From the NCBI GenBank assembly GCA_039707465.1, contig CM077652.1, positions 39,432,118 to 39,496,117 on the forward strand: a DNA stretch of 64,000 nucleotides, written 5' to 3'. Of the stretch, positions 1 to 9,353 are shown one piece after another. Both the position numbers and the translations under genes were made by a program. The notes below the pieces were generated by a model. That model did no database searches and was not told where the DNA came from. It saw only the letters and a program-made list of their open reading frames with translations. Source of the stretch: Rhabdophis nuchalis (taxonomy: Eukaryota; Chordata; Lepidosauria; Squamata; Natricidae). Within the stretch, counting starts at the first letter, position 1. Each line of letters starts with the position of its first letter.

Positions 1-11
1 GCCCTGCCGCC

Positions 12-967
12 CTGTTTAGGGTGACCCGCTCCCTACTTCAACAAAGGGTGCGGGAAGCCCCGCTACAGGGTAGAGGAGGAATTTGAGACTTTTCTGCAGG
101 AGAAAACCGCTCAGATACAGAACGGGCTACCCTCCATTGATGGCCCAGTGGGATGCCACGAGACAGATCTTGTTTGGGAGGAGTTTGACTCCGTTACTTC
201 CGAGGATATGGACAGGTTACGTGGGCGACTGCGAGCCACCACATGTTTATTGGACCCGTGCCCCTCCTGGCTTGTACTGGCATCCTGGGAGGTGACACGA
301 GGCTGGCTCCAAGAGGTTGTCAACGCATCCTTAAGTGAGGGTTCCTTGCCTGCTTCCCTAAAAGAAGCTATGGTGAGGCCCCTCCTTAAGAAGCCCTCTT
401 TGGATCCAGCTCTTTTAAACAACTACCGTCCAGTCTCCAACCTTCCCTTTCTGGCGAAGGTTGTTGAGAGTGTGGTGGCACAACAGTTTCCCCGTCACCT
501 GGAGGAAGTTGACTATCTAGATCCGCGCCAGTCCGGCTTTCGGCCCGGGCACAGCACCGAGACGGCATTGGTCGCATTGGTTGATGATCTCTGGAGGGCC
601 AGAGATGGGGGTTGTTCCTCCATCCTGGTCCTATTAGACCTCTCGGCGGCTTTCGATACCATCGACCATGGTATCCTATTGCATCGGCTGGGGGGGTTGG
701 GAGTGGGAGGCGCCGTTTTACGGTGGTTCTCCTCCTACCTCTCTGGCCGATCGCAATTTGTGTTGACAGGGGGGCAGAGGTCGACCTCGAGACCACTCAC
801 TTGTGGTTTGCCTCAGGGGTCGGTCCTCTCGCCTCTCCTGTTTAACACATACATGAAGCCGCTGGGTGAGATCATCCGTGGTTTTGGGGTAGAATACCAT
901 CTATACGCTGATGACACTCAGTTGTATATATCTACCCCAAACCACCCCAACGATGCCGTAGCGGTGC
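12..967 (+). pseudogene. LINE ORF2 fragment: reverse transcriptase domain
   Basis: The reading starts in frame 3 (LFRVTRSLLQQRV from nt 12) and moves to frame 1 near nt 60-76, where EEFETFLQEKTAQIQ begins. From there frame 1 stays open to about nt 960. RT motifs are clear: NYRPVSNLP (about nt 421-447), QSGFRPGHSTETA (about 529-567), motif A LLDLSAAFDTIDH (about 631-669, with the first catalytic Asp), motif B GLPQGSVLSPLLFN (about 805-846) and motif C YADD (904-915, with the catalytic Asp pair). All catalytic aspartates are present, so decay is by frameshift and not by active-site loss. A further shift at about nt 955-970 ends this frame; frame 1 then runs on out of register to a stop at 1003-1005. 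In the living element this enzyme would do target-primed reverse transcription of the LINE RNA. No real start codon belongs to this fragment. Confidence 0.9.
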
Positions 968-1410
968 CAGTGCCTGGAAGCCGTGCGGATCTGGATGGGA
1001 AGTAACGGACTCAGGCTCAACCCGACCAAGACCGAGTGGCTGTGGTTTCCGGCTGCCCGATTCAACCAGCTCACTCCATCGCTGGCCATAGGGGGCGAAC
1101 ATCTTGCCCCTGTGGATGGGGCGCGCAATTTGGGTGTCTTCCTGGATTCCCGGCTGTCCATGGAAGATCAAGTGACAGCCGTGGCCAGGAGGGCGTTTTA
1201 CCAGGTTCGCCTGGTTCGCCAATTGCGCCCCCTATTGGATCGGGACGCCCTGCGCACAGTCACTCATGCGCTCGTGACATCCCGACTGGACTATTGTAAC
1301 TCTCTCTACATGGGGCTCCCCTTGAGGTGCATCCGGAGACTTCAGCTAGTCCAGAACGCAGCCGCGCGAGCAATTATGGGAACCGCTAGGTTTACCCAGG
1401 AAAACCGCTC
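962..1410 (+). pseudogene. LINE ORF2 fragment: region downstream of the RT core
   Basis: Frame 2 picks up the protein after the frameshift near nt 955-970, reading CLEAVRIWMGSNGLRLNP and then TKTEWLWF, LGVFLDSRLSMEDQV, LVTSRLDYCNSLYMGL and RRLQLVQNAAARAIMG. This is the usual order downstream of YADD in L2/CR1-like elements: the LNP.KTE block, the LGV..D..L block, and the RLDYCN..Y block followed by the QNAAAR block. The frame fails again at about nt 1388-1400, after ARFTQ, where the protein should continue into the LLRELHWLPV block that is found in frame 1. No stop codons interrupt the fragment itself, which suggests indels rather than long point-mutation decay. Confidence 0.88.
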
Positions 1411-1746
1411 TTGCGCGAGCTGCACTGGCTACCTGTCGTCTTCCGGGTGCGCTTCAAGGTGTTAATTATCATCTTTAAAGTGCTCCATGGCTCGGGACCT
1501 AGCTATCTGCGGGATCGGATCCTGCCTCATACATCCTCACGGCCGATTCGCTCCCACAGAGAGGGACTTCTCCGGGTGCCGTCCACTAGACATTGTCAGC
1601 GGGCGACACCCAGGGGAAGGGCTATCTCTGTGGCGGGCCCGGCCCTCTGGAACAACCTTCCCCCCGATATCAGGACGACCACGGACCTCCGCTCCTTCCG
1701 TCTTAAATTAAAAACTCACTTTTTCTGTCTGGCCGGCCTAGGATAA
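1400..1746 (+). pseudogene. LINE ORF2 fragment: C-terminal domain to the stop codon
   Basis: Frame 1 resumes with PLLRELHWLPV from about nt 1405 and runs to TAA at 1744-1746. Visible blocks are RVRFKVLIIIFKVLHG, PSYLRDRI, RPIRSHREGLLRVPSTR, GRAISVAGPALWNNLPP and LRSFRLKLKTHFF. These are the hallmark C-terminal blocks of L2-group LINEs. The stop is followed by the 3'UTR, so this is the true ORF2 end. The same C-terminal block is present a second time, inverted, at 1949-2057. Confidence 0.9.
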
Positions 1747-1948
1747 GTCTCTCTGTCTTTGGGGTTTTTATTGGGAAATTAGTACTGCTTAGTTTTAATG
1801 GGGAAATTTTAGCGCAGGTTATGTTTAATTTGTTTTTAGAATTGTTTGTATGTATTTATTGTTTTTATTCTACCTGTGCACCGCCCCGAGTCCTGTGGGA
1901 AGAGGGTGCAGTTTTATAAATATTTAATATTATTATTATTATTATTAT
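1747..1948 (+). other. LINE 3'UTR with (ATT)n tail
   Basis: The 3'UTR contains TTTTAGCGCAGG, a T-rich stretch, then CCTGTGCACCGCCCCGAGTC, a GGGAAGAGGGTGCA stretch and TTATAAATATTTAA, ending in (ATT)n at about 1926-1948. The order of these blocks matches the ~200-bp inserts found 13 times in satellite B (first copy 5902-6102), although the final microsatellite differs (ATT here, AAAT there). This ties the satellite inserts to the same LINE group. Confidence 0.85.
1926..1948 (+). repeat. (ATT)n microsatellite, LINE tail
   Basis: An uninterrupted run of about seven ATT units ends the LINE. Tail microsatellites of this kind are normal for L2/CR1-group elements. Confidence 0.9.
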
Positions 1949-2057
1949 GCCAGGCCGGCCATACGAAAAAAATAGTTTTTTAAAGTCCGGCGGAAGAGGC
2001 GAAGATCGGTGATAGTCCGGAGGTCTGTGGGGAGGTCATTCCAAAGGGCGGGACCTG
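1949..2057 (-). mobile_element. Inverted fragment of a second L2-group LINE (ORF2 C-terminus)
   Basis: Read on the minus strand, this segment gives GPALWNDLPTDLRTITDL, then LRLFRRTLKNYFF and RMAGL. It aligns residue for residue with GPALWNNLPPDIRTTTDL and the following residues of the + strand element, but with many substitutions, so it is a separate and diverged copy and not a recent inversion of the same one. It is about 36 codons long. It starts directly after the (ATT)n tail and ends where the first satellite A unit begins. Confidence 0.85.
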
Positions 2058-4696
2058 CAGTACCAGCTTTCACCACAGGAGGGCAGATTTCTCTCCAGGT
2101 GTATTAGCATTGCAGCCATCCCAAAAAAGATTTTTTTTTCTCTGCCAGCAGTACCGGCTTTCAACACAAGAGGGCAGATTTTTCTCCAGGTGAATTAACT
2201 TTGCAGCCATTCCAATATTCATTTTTTATTTTTTATTTTTCCCTGTAGTACCAGCTTTCGCCACAGGAGGGCAAATTTTTCTCCAGGTGACTTAGTATTG
2301 CAGCCATCCCAATAAAGATTTTTTTTTGTCTGTAGTACCGGCTTTACCCACAAGAGAGCAGATTTCTCTCCAGGTGAATTAGCATTGCAGCCATCCCAAT
2401 AAAGATTTTTTTCTCTGCCTGCAGTACCGGCTTTCCACACAGGAGAGCAGATTTTTTCCCCCCGTAGTACCGGCTTTCCGCACAGGAAGGCAGATTTCTC
2501 TCCAAGTGAATTAGCATTGCAGCCATCCCAATAAAGATTTTTTCTCTGCCTGCAGTATCGGCTTTCCCCACAGAAAGGCAATTTTCTTTCTAGGTGAATT
2601 AACATTGCAGCCATCCCAATTTTTTTTTTACTTTTTTTTTTGCCTGTAGTACCGGCTTTCCCCACATGAGGGCAGATTTCTCTCCAGGTGAATTAACATT
2701 GCAGTCATCCCAATATTTTTTTTTACTTTTTATTTTTTGCCCGTAGTACCGGCTTTCTGCACAGGAAGGCAGATTTCTCTCCAAGTGAATTAGCATTGCA
2801 GCCATCCCAATAAAGATTTTTTCGATGCCTGCAGTATCGGCTTTCCCCACAGGAGGGCAATTTTCTTTCTAGGTGAATTAACATTGCAGTCATCCCAATA
2901 TTTTTTTTACTTTTTTTTTTTGACTGTAGTACCGGCTTTCCCCACAGGGTGGCAGATTTCTCTCCAGGTGAATTAACATTGCAGTCATTCCAAGAAAGAT
3001 ATTTTTATTATTATTTATTTCCTGCCTGCAGTACCGGCTTTACCCACAGGAGGGCAGATTTCTCTCCAAGGGAATTAACATTGCAGCCATTCCAATAAAG
3101 ATTTTTTTCTCTGCCTGTAGTACCGGCTTTCCCCACAGGAGGGCAGATTTCTCTCCAGGTGAATTAACTTTGCAGCAATCCCAATATTTTATTTTTTTTT
3201 TTTTGACTGTAGTACCAGCTTTCCCCACAGGATGGCAGATTTCTCTCAGGTGAATTAACGTTGCAGCCATCCCAAGAAAGATTTTTTAAAATTATTTTTT
3301 CCTGCCTGCAGTACCGGCTGTACCCACAGGAGGGCAGATTTTTCTCAGGGGAATTAACATTGCAGCCAAACCAATATTTTATTTTATTTTATTTGACTGT
3401 AGTACCGGCTTTCCCCACAGGATGACAGATTTCTGTCAGGTGAATTAACATTGCAGCCATCCCCAGAAAGATATTTTTTATTATTTTTTTTTCCTGCCTT
3501 TAGTACCGGCTTTCCTCACAGGAGGGCAGGTTTCTCTCAGGGAAATTAACATTGCAGTCATCCCAATATTTTTTTTAACTTTTTATTTTTTGCCTGTAGT
3601 ATCTGCTTTCCCCACAGGAGGGCAGGTTTGTCTCCAGGTGAATTAACATTGCAGCCATCCCAAATAAGATTTTTTTTCTCTGCCAGCAGTACCGGCTTTC
3701 AACACAGGAGGGCAGATTTCTCCCCAGGTGAATTTTCTTTGCAGCAATCCTAATATTTTTTTTATTTGATATTTATTCCCTGTAGTACCAGCTTTCCCCA
3801 CAGGAGGGCAGGTTTCTCTCAAGGGAAATAACATTGCAGCGATCCCAAGAAAGATATTATTTATTATTATTTTTTCTGCCTGTTGTACCTGCTTTTCCCA
3901 CAGGATGGCAGATTTCTCTCTAGGTGAATTAGCATTGCAGCCATCCCAATAAAGATTATTTTCTCTGCCTGTAGTACCGGCTTTCCCCACAGGAGGGCAG
4001 ATTTCTCTCAGGGGATTTAACATTACAGCCATACCAATATTTTATTTTTTATTTTTTTACTGTAGTACCGGCTTTCCCCGCAGGATGGCAGATTTCTCTC
4101 AGGTGAATTAACATTGCAGCCATCCCAAGAAAGATATTTTTTATTATTATTTATTTCCAGCCTGCAGTACCGGCTTTACCCACAGGACGGCAGATTTTTC
4201 TCCAAGGGAATTAACATTGCAGCCATTCCAATAAAGATTTTTTTCTCTGCCTGCCGTACCGGCTTGCCCCACAGGAGGGCAGATTTCTCTCCAGGTGAAT
4301 TAACTTTGCAGCAATCCCAATATTTTTTTTATTTTTTATTTTTCCCTGTAGTACCGGCTTTCCCCACATCAGGGCAGATTTCTCTCCAGGTGAATTAGCA
4401 TTGCAGCCATCCCAATAAAGATTTTTTTTCTCTGCCTGTAGTACCGGCTGTCCCCACAGGAGGGCAGATTTCTCTCAGGGGATTTAACATTACAGCCATA
4501 CCAATATTTTATTTAATTTTTTTTGACTGTAGTACCGGCTTTCCCCACAAGATGGCAGATTTATCTCAGGTGAATTAACATTGCAGCAATCCCAAGAAAG
4601 ATATTTTTTATTATTATTTATTTCCTGCCTGCAGTACTGGCTTTACCCACAGGACGGCATATTTTTCTCCAAGGGAATTAACATTGCAGCCATTGC
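2058..4696 (+). repeat. Satellite A: ~92-bp tandem repeat, about 29 units
   Basis: Each unit reads roughly GTAGTACCGGCTTTCCCCAC, then AGGAGGGCAGATTTCTCTCC, then AGGTGAATTAACATTGCAGC, then CATCCCAATA and a T-rich linker. Unit starts (at AGTACCGG or its variants) fall near 2058, 2150, 2247, 2332, 2421, 2464, 2551, 2646, 2743, 2830, 2925, 3028, 3117, 3208, 3308, 3398, 3498, 3596, 3687, 3780, 3880, 3970, 4062, 4165, 4253, 4347, 4437, 4529 and 4633. Length varies from 43 (one truncated unit at 2421) to about 103 bp, mostly through the linker. Two linker types recur: AATAAAGATTTTTT followed by CTCTGCC (short), and AATATTTTTT with a long T/A run. Open reading frames here run through repeat units and are not genes. 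I do not recognise this satellite. Confidence 0.92.
3960..4695 (+). repeat. Five-unit higher-order repeat inside satellite A (467 bp)
   Basis: Units starting near 3970, 4062 and 4165 recur at 4437, 4529 and 4633, a constant offset of 467-468 bp with shared variants, for example the GGGGATTTAACATTACAGCC form and the TTATTATTATTTATTTCC linker. Five consecutive units (3970 to 4436) therefore duplicated as a block; the second block is cut off at about unit three by the switch to satellite B. Confidence 0.75.
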
Positions 4697-5750
4697 AGAA
4701 GTTACAGCCAAGTGTATATCAGAATTGACAAAAGAACTCAGTTTAGCCAGGAACTGCAAATTTGGATGCACAGCTCAAATTCGAACGAAAAACACAAATT
4801 GGATGGTATCTGGGATCCCATCTATCTGGGATGCAGAAGCCGAAAAACAAGTTGATTGGTTGATCTGAGCTTCCCCTGAGCAGTTACAGCCAAGCGTATA
4901 TCAGAATTGAGGAAAGAATTCAATTTATCCAGGAACTGCAAATTTGGATGCAGAGCTCAAATTGGATCAAGAAACACATATTGGATGCTATCTGGAATGC
5001 TAAACCGAAAAACAAGTCGATTGGTTGATCTGAGCTTTCCCTGAGAAGTTACAGCCAAGCGTATATCAGAATTGAGGAAAGAATTCAATTTAGCCAGGAA
5101 CTGCAATTTTGGATGCAGAGCTCAAATTCGAACGAGAAACACAAATTGGATGGTATCTGGGATGCAGAAGCCGAAAAACAAGTCGATTGGTTGATCTGAG
5201 CTTTCCCTGAGAAGTTACAGCCAAGCGTATCTCAGAATTGACAAAAGAACCCAGTTTAGCCAGGAACTGCAAATTTGGATCCAGAGCTCAAATTCGAACG
5301 AGAAACACAAATTGGATGGTCTCTGGGATGCAGAAGCCAAAAAACAAGTCGATTGGTTGATCTGAGCTTTCCCTGAGAAGTTACAGCCAAGTGTATGTCA
5401 GAATTGAGGAAAGAACTCAGTTTAGCCAGGAAGTGCAAATTTGGATCCAGAGCTCAAATTCGAACGAGAAACACAAATTGGATGGCATCTGGGATGCAGA
5501 AGCCGAAAAACAAGTCGATTGGTTGATCTGAGCTTTCCCTGAGAAGTTACAGCCAAGCGTATATCAGAATTGAGGAAAGAATTCAATTTAGCCAGGAACT
5601 GCAATTTTGGATGCAGAGCTCAAATTCGAATGAGAAACACAAATTGGATGGTATCTGGGATGCAGAAGCCGAAAAACAAATCGATTGGTTGATCTGAGCT
5701 TTCCCTGAGAAGTTACAGGCAAGCGTATCTCAGAATTGACAAAAGAACCC
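4697..5750 (+). repeat. Left-edge satellite B monomers, no HOR
   Basis: Six to seven monomers follow the junction with satellite A. The first carries a 16-bp insertion at 4815-4830 that duplicates the ATCTGGG end of the preceding bases. Monomers here differ from each other (GGATGCAG, GGATCCAG; some with CTGAGCAGTTAC) and no block period is seen, as expected at the edge of a satellite domain. Confidence 0.7.
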
Positions 5751-5901
5751 AGTTTAGCCAGGAACAGCAAATTTGGATCCAGAGCTCAAATTCGAACGAG
5801 AAACACAAATTGGATGGTATCTGGGATGCAGAAGCCGAAAAACAAGTCGATTGGTTGATCTGACCTTCCCCTGAGCAGTTACAGCCAAGCGTATATCAGA
5901 A

Positions 5902-6102
5902 TTTTAGGTAGTTTAGGTAGTTTTAAATTGGGTTTTTAAAATTTGGTTTTAGCGCAGGATAGGTTTATTTAATAGTTTTTAAATTATATTGTATTTTGTA
6001 TGTTTTTAAATTTTCCTGTGCGCCGCCCTGGGTCCTTTGTGGAGAAGGGCGGGATATAAATTTAAATAAATAAATAAATAAATTAAAGTAAATAAATAAA
6101 TA
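5902..6102 (+). mobile_element. L2-group LINE 3' tail inserted in satellite B, copy 1
   Basis: About 200 bp of non-satellite sequence interrupts a monomer just after CAGAATT. It begins TTTTAGGTAGTTTAGGTAG, holds TTTTAGCGCAGGATAGG, CCTGTGCGCCGCCCTGGGTC and GGGCGGGATATAAATTTAAA, and ends in (AAAT)n with one AAAG step. The satellite resumes as AGAATTGAGG, so AGAATT flanks both ends and may be a short target-site duplication. Block order matches the 3'UTR at 1747-1948. The piece is a strongly 5'-truncated LINE insertion. Confidence 0.88.
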
Positions 6103-6274
6103 AGAATTGAGGAAAGAATTCAATTTATCCAGGAACTGCAAATTTGGATGCAGAGCTCAAATACGAACAGGAAACACATATTGGATGCTATCTGGAATGC
6201 TAAACCCGAAAAACAAGTTGATTGGTTGATCTGAGCTTTCCCTGAGTAGTTACATCCAAGCGTATCTCAGAATT

Positions 6275-6321
6275 GTGGAGAAGGGCGGGGTATAAATTTA
6301 AATAAATAAATAAAATAAATA
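6275..6321 (+). mobile_element. Truncated 47-bp LINE tail, copy 1
   Basis: GTGGAGAAGGGCGGGGTATA followed by AATTTAAATA and an AAAT-rich run is the last part of the ~200-bp tail. It sits at the same monomer position (after CAGAATT, before AGAATTGAC), one monomer to the right of the full insert. Confidence 0.85.
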
Positions 6322-7076
6322 AGAATTGACAAAAGAACTCAGTTTAGCCAGGTACTACAAATTTGGATCCAGAGATCAAATTCGAACGAGAAACACATAT
6401 TGGATGCTATCTGGGATGCAGAAGCCGAAAAACAAGTCGATTGGTTGATCTGAGCTTTCCCTGAGAAGTTACAGCCAAGTGTATGTCAGAATTGACAAAA
6501 GAACTCAGTTTAGCCAGGAAGTGCAAATTTGGATCCAGAGCTCAAATTCGAACGAGAAACACAAATTGGATGGTATCTGGGATGCAGAAGCCGAAAAACA
6601 AGTCGATTGGTTGATCTGAGCTTTCCCTGAGAAGTTACAGCAAAGCATATCTCAGAATTGAGAAAAGAACTCAGTTTAGCCAGGTACCTCAAATTTGGAT
6701 CCAGAGCTCAAATTCGAACGAGAAACACATATTGGATGGTATCTGGGATGCAGAAGCCGAAAAACAAATCGATTAGTTGATCTGAGCTTTCCCTGAGAAG
6801 ATACAGCCAAGCGTATCTCAGAATTGACAAAAGAACCCAGTTTAGCCAGGAACTGCAAATTTGGATCCAGAGCTCAAATTCGAACGAGAAACAGAAATTG
6901 GATGGTATCTGGGATGCAGAAGCCGAAAAACAAGTCGATTGGTTGATCTGAGCTTTCCCTGAGAAGATACAGCAAAGCGTATCTCAGAATTGGCAAAGGA
7001 ACTCAGTTTAGCCAGGTAGTACAAATTTGGATCCAGAGATCAAATTCGAACGAGAAACACATATTGGATGCTATCT

Positions 7077-7243
7077 GGGTTCTTTTGTGAATTCTGAGAT
7101 ACGCTTGGCTGTAACTTCTCAGGGAAAGCTCAGATCAACCAATCGACTTGTTTTTCGGCTTCTGCATCCCAGATACCATCCAATTTCTGTTTCCCATTCG
7201 AATTTGAGCTCTGGATCCAAAATTGCAGTTCCTGGCTAAATTG
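7077..7243 (-). repeat. Single inverted satellite B monomer, copy 1
   Basis: Forward sequence runs to ATCTGGG and then turns into the reverse complement of the satellite (GGGTTCTTTTGTGAATTCTG, later TGGATCCAAAATTGCAG) before forward sequence returns at TTGATTGGTTGA. The inverted piece is 167 bp, one monomer long. The interrupted forward monomer lost about 22 bp (phase ~93 to ~115). GGG at the left and TTG at the right are shared by both orientations. Reading frames crossing this switch are not genes. Confidence 0.9.
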
Positions 7244-7627
7244 ATTGGTTGATTTGAGCTTCCCCTGAGCAGTTACAGCCAAGGGTATATCAGAATTGAG
7301 GAAAGAATTCAATTTGTCCAGGAACTGCAAATTTGGATGCAGAGCTCAAATTCGAACAAGAAACACATATTGGATGCTATCTGGGATGCAGAAGCCGAAA
7401 AACAAGTCGATTGGTTGATCTGAGCTTTCCCTGAGAAGTTACAGCAAAGTGTATCTCAGAATTGACAAAAGAACTCAGTTTAGCCAGGAACAGCAAATTT
7501 GGATCCAGAGCTCAAATTCGAACGAGAAACACAAATTGGATGGTATCTGGGATGCAGAAGCCGAAAAACAAGTCGATTGGTTGATCTGACCTTCCCCTGA
7601 GCAGTTACAGCCAAGCGTATATCAGAA

Positions 7628-7828
7628 TTTTAGGTAGTTTAGGTAGTTTTAAATTGGGTTTTTAAAATTTGGTTTTAGCGCAGGATAGGTTTATTTAATA
7701 GTTTTTAAATTATATTGTATTTTGTATGTTTTTAAATTTTCCTGTGCGCCGCCCTGGGTCCTTTGTGGAGAAGGGCGGGATATAAATTTAAATAAATAAA
7801 TAAATAAATTAAAGTAAATAAATAAATA
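7628..7828 (+). mobile_element. LINE 3' tail, copy 2
   Basis: Same sequence and same flanks as the first copy, including the AATTAAAGTAAAT step in the tail; it is the 1,726-bp HOR partner, so it was amplified and not inserted anew. Confidence 0.88.
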
Positions 7829-8000
7829 AGAATTGAGGAAAGAATTCAATTTATCCAGGAACTGCAAATTTGGATGCAGAGCTCAAATACGAACAGGAAA
7901 CACATATTGGATGCTATCTGGAATGCTAAACCCGAAAAACAAGTTGATTGGTTGATCTGAGCTTTCCCTGAGTAGTTACATCCAAGCGTATCTCAGAATT

Positions 8001-8047
8001 GTGGAGAAGGGCGGGGTATAAATTTAAATAAATAAATAAAATAAATA
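8001..8047 (+). mobile_element. Truncated 47-bp LINE tail, copy 2
   Basis: HOR partner of the short tail at 6275, with identical flanks. Confidence 0.85.
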
Positions 8048-8802
8048 AGAATTGACAAAAGAACTCAGTTTAGCCAGGTACTACAAATTTGGATCCAGAG
8101 ATCAAATTCGAACGAGAAACACATATTGGATGCTATCTGGGATGCAGAAGCCGAAAAACAAGTCGATTGGTTGATCTGAGCTTTCCCTGAGAAGTTACAG
8201 CCAAGTGTATGTCAGAATTGACAAAAGAACTCAGTTTAGCCAGGAAGTGCAAATTTGGATCCAGAGCTCAAATTCGAACGAGAAACACAAATTGGATGGT
8301 ATCTGGGATGCAGAAGCCGAAAAACAAGTCGATTGGTTGATCTGAGCTTTCCCTGAGAAGTTACAGCAAAGCATATCTCAGAATTGAGAAAAGAACTCAG
8401 TTTAGCCAGGTACCTCAAATTTGGACCCAGAGCTCAAATTCGAACGAGAAACACATATTGGATGGTATCTGGGATGCAGAAGCCGAAAAACAAATCGATT
8501 AGTTGATCTGAGCTTTCCCTGAGAAGATACAGCCAAGCGTATCTCAGAATTGACAAAAGAACCCAGTTTAGCCAGGAACTGCAAATTTGGATCCAGAGCT
8601 CAAATTCGAACGAGAAACAGAAATTGGATGGTATCTGGGATGCAGAAGCCGAAAAACAAGTCGATTGGTTGATCTGAGCTTTCCCTGAGAAGATACAGCA
8701 AAGCGTATCTCAGAATTGGCAAAGGAACTCAGTTTAGCCAGGTAGTACAAATTTGGATCCAGAGATCAAATTCGAACGAGAAACACATATTGGATGCTAT
8801 CT

Positions 8803-8969
8803 GGGTTCTTTTGTGAATTCTGAGATACGCTTGGCTGTAACTTCTCAGGGAAAGCTCAGATCAACCAATCGACTTGTTTTTCGGCTTCTGCATCCCAGAT
8901 ACCATCCAATTTCTGTTTCCCATTCGAATTTGAGCTCTGGATCCAAAATTGCAGTTCCTGGCTAAATTG
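8803..8969 (-). repeat. Single inverted satellite B monomer, copy 2
   Basis: Identical arrangement with the same breakpoints, 1,726 bp to the right of the first. Confidence 0.9.
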
Positions 8970-9353
8970 ATTGGTTGATTTGAGCTTCCCCTGAGCAGTT
9001 ACAGCCAAGGGTATATCAGAATTGAGGAAAGAATTCAATTTGTCCAGGAACTGCAAATTTGGATGCAGAGCTCAAATTCGAACAAGAAACACATATTGGA
9101 TGCTATCTGGGATGCAGAAGCCGAAAAACAAGTCGATTGGTTGATCTGAGCTTTCCCTGAGAAGTTACAGCAAAGTGTATCTCAGAATTGACAAAAGAAC
9201 TCAGTTTAGCCAGGAACAGCAAATTTGGATCCAGAGCTCAAATTCGAACGAGAAACACAAATTGGATGGTATCTGGGATGCAGAACCCGAAAAACAAGTC
9301 GATTGGTTGATCTGACCTTCCCCTGAGCAGTTACAGCCAAGCGTATATCAGAA

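Larger units (their letters stand above)
1..1948 (+). mobile_element. 5'-incomplete L2/CR1/Crack-group LINE, decayed
   Basis: This is the 3' portion of a non-LTR retrotransposon. In order it shows the linker before the reverse transcriptase, the full set of RT core motifs, the conserved C-terminal region ending in a block around PALWNNLPPDIR, a stop codon at 1744-1746, a 3'UTR, and an (ATT)n tail ending at 1948. The C-terminal block and the short microsatellite tail are typical of the L2/CR1/Crack clades rather than L1 or RTE. The apurinic endonuclease domain that should lie upstream is not in the window; whether the element is truncated there or continues to the left cannot be seen. At least three frameshifts break ORF2, so it is not autonomous. 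It is GC-rich and CpG-containing, unlike the AT-rich satellites to its right. The clade within this group is my inference; that it is a LINE is certain. Confidence 0.93.

Noticed and set aside
111..1222. Minus-strand and other-frame open frames over the LINE (for example 386-796 minus, 932-1222 minus).
   Set aside because: They are shadows of the RT-coding frame in GC-rich sequence and have no recognisable domain.
12..1746. An intact LINE ORF2 coding sequence.
   Set aside because: Frame changes near nt 60-76, 955-970 and 1388-1400 break it, and the endonuclease domain is missing from the window.
2219..4398. Open frames of 75-148 residues in satellite A on both strands, rich in repeated MAAMLIHLE or SRYYG words.
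   Set aside because: They simply run through the tandem units, with length set by chance stops, and show no known domain.
7027..7239. A + strand 70-residue open frame (also at 8753 and 15240).
   Set aside because: It crosses the breakpoint between forward and inverted monomers; its second half is just the usual minus-strand frame seen through the inversion.
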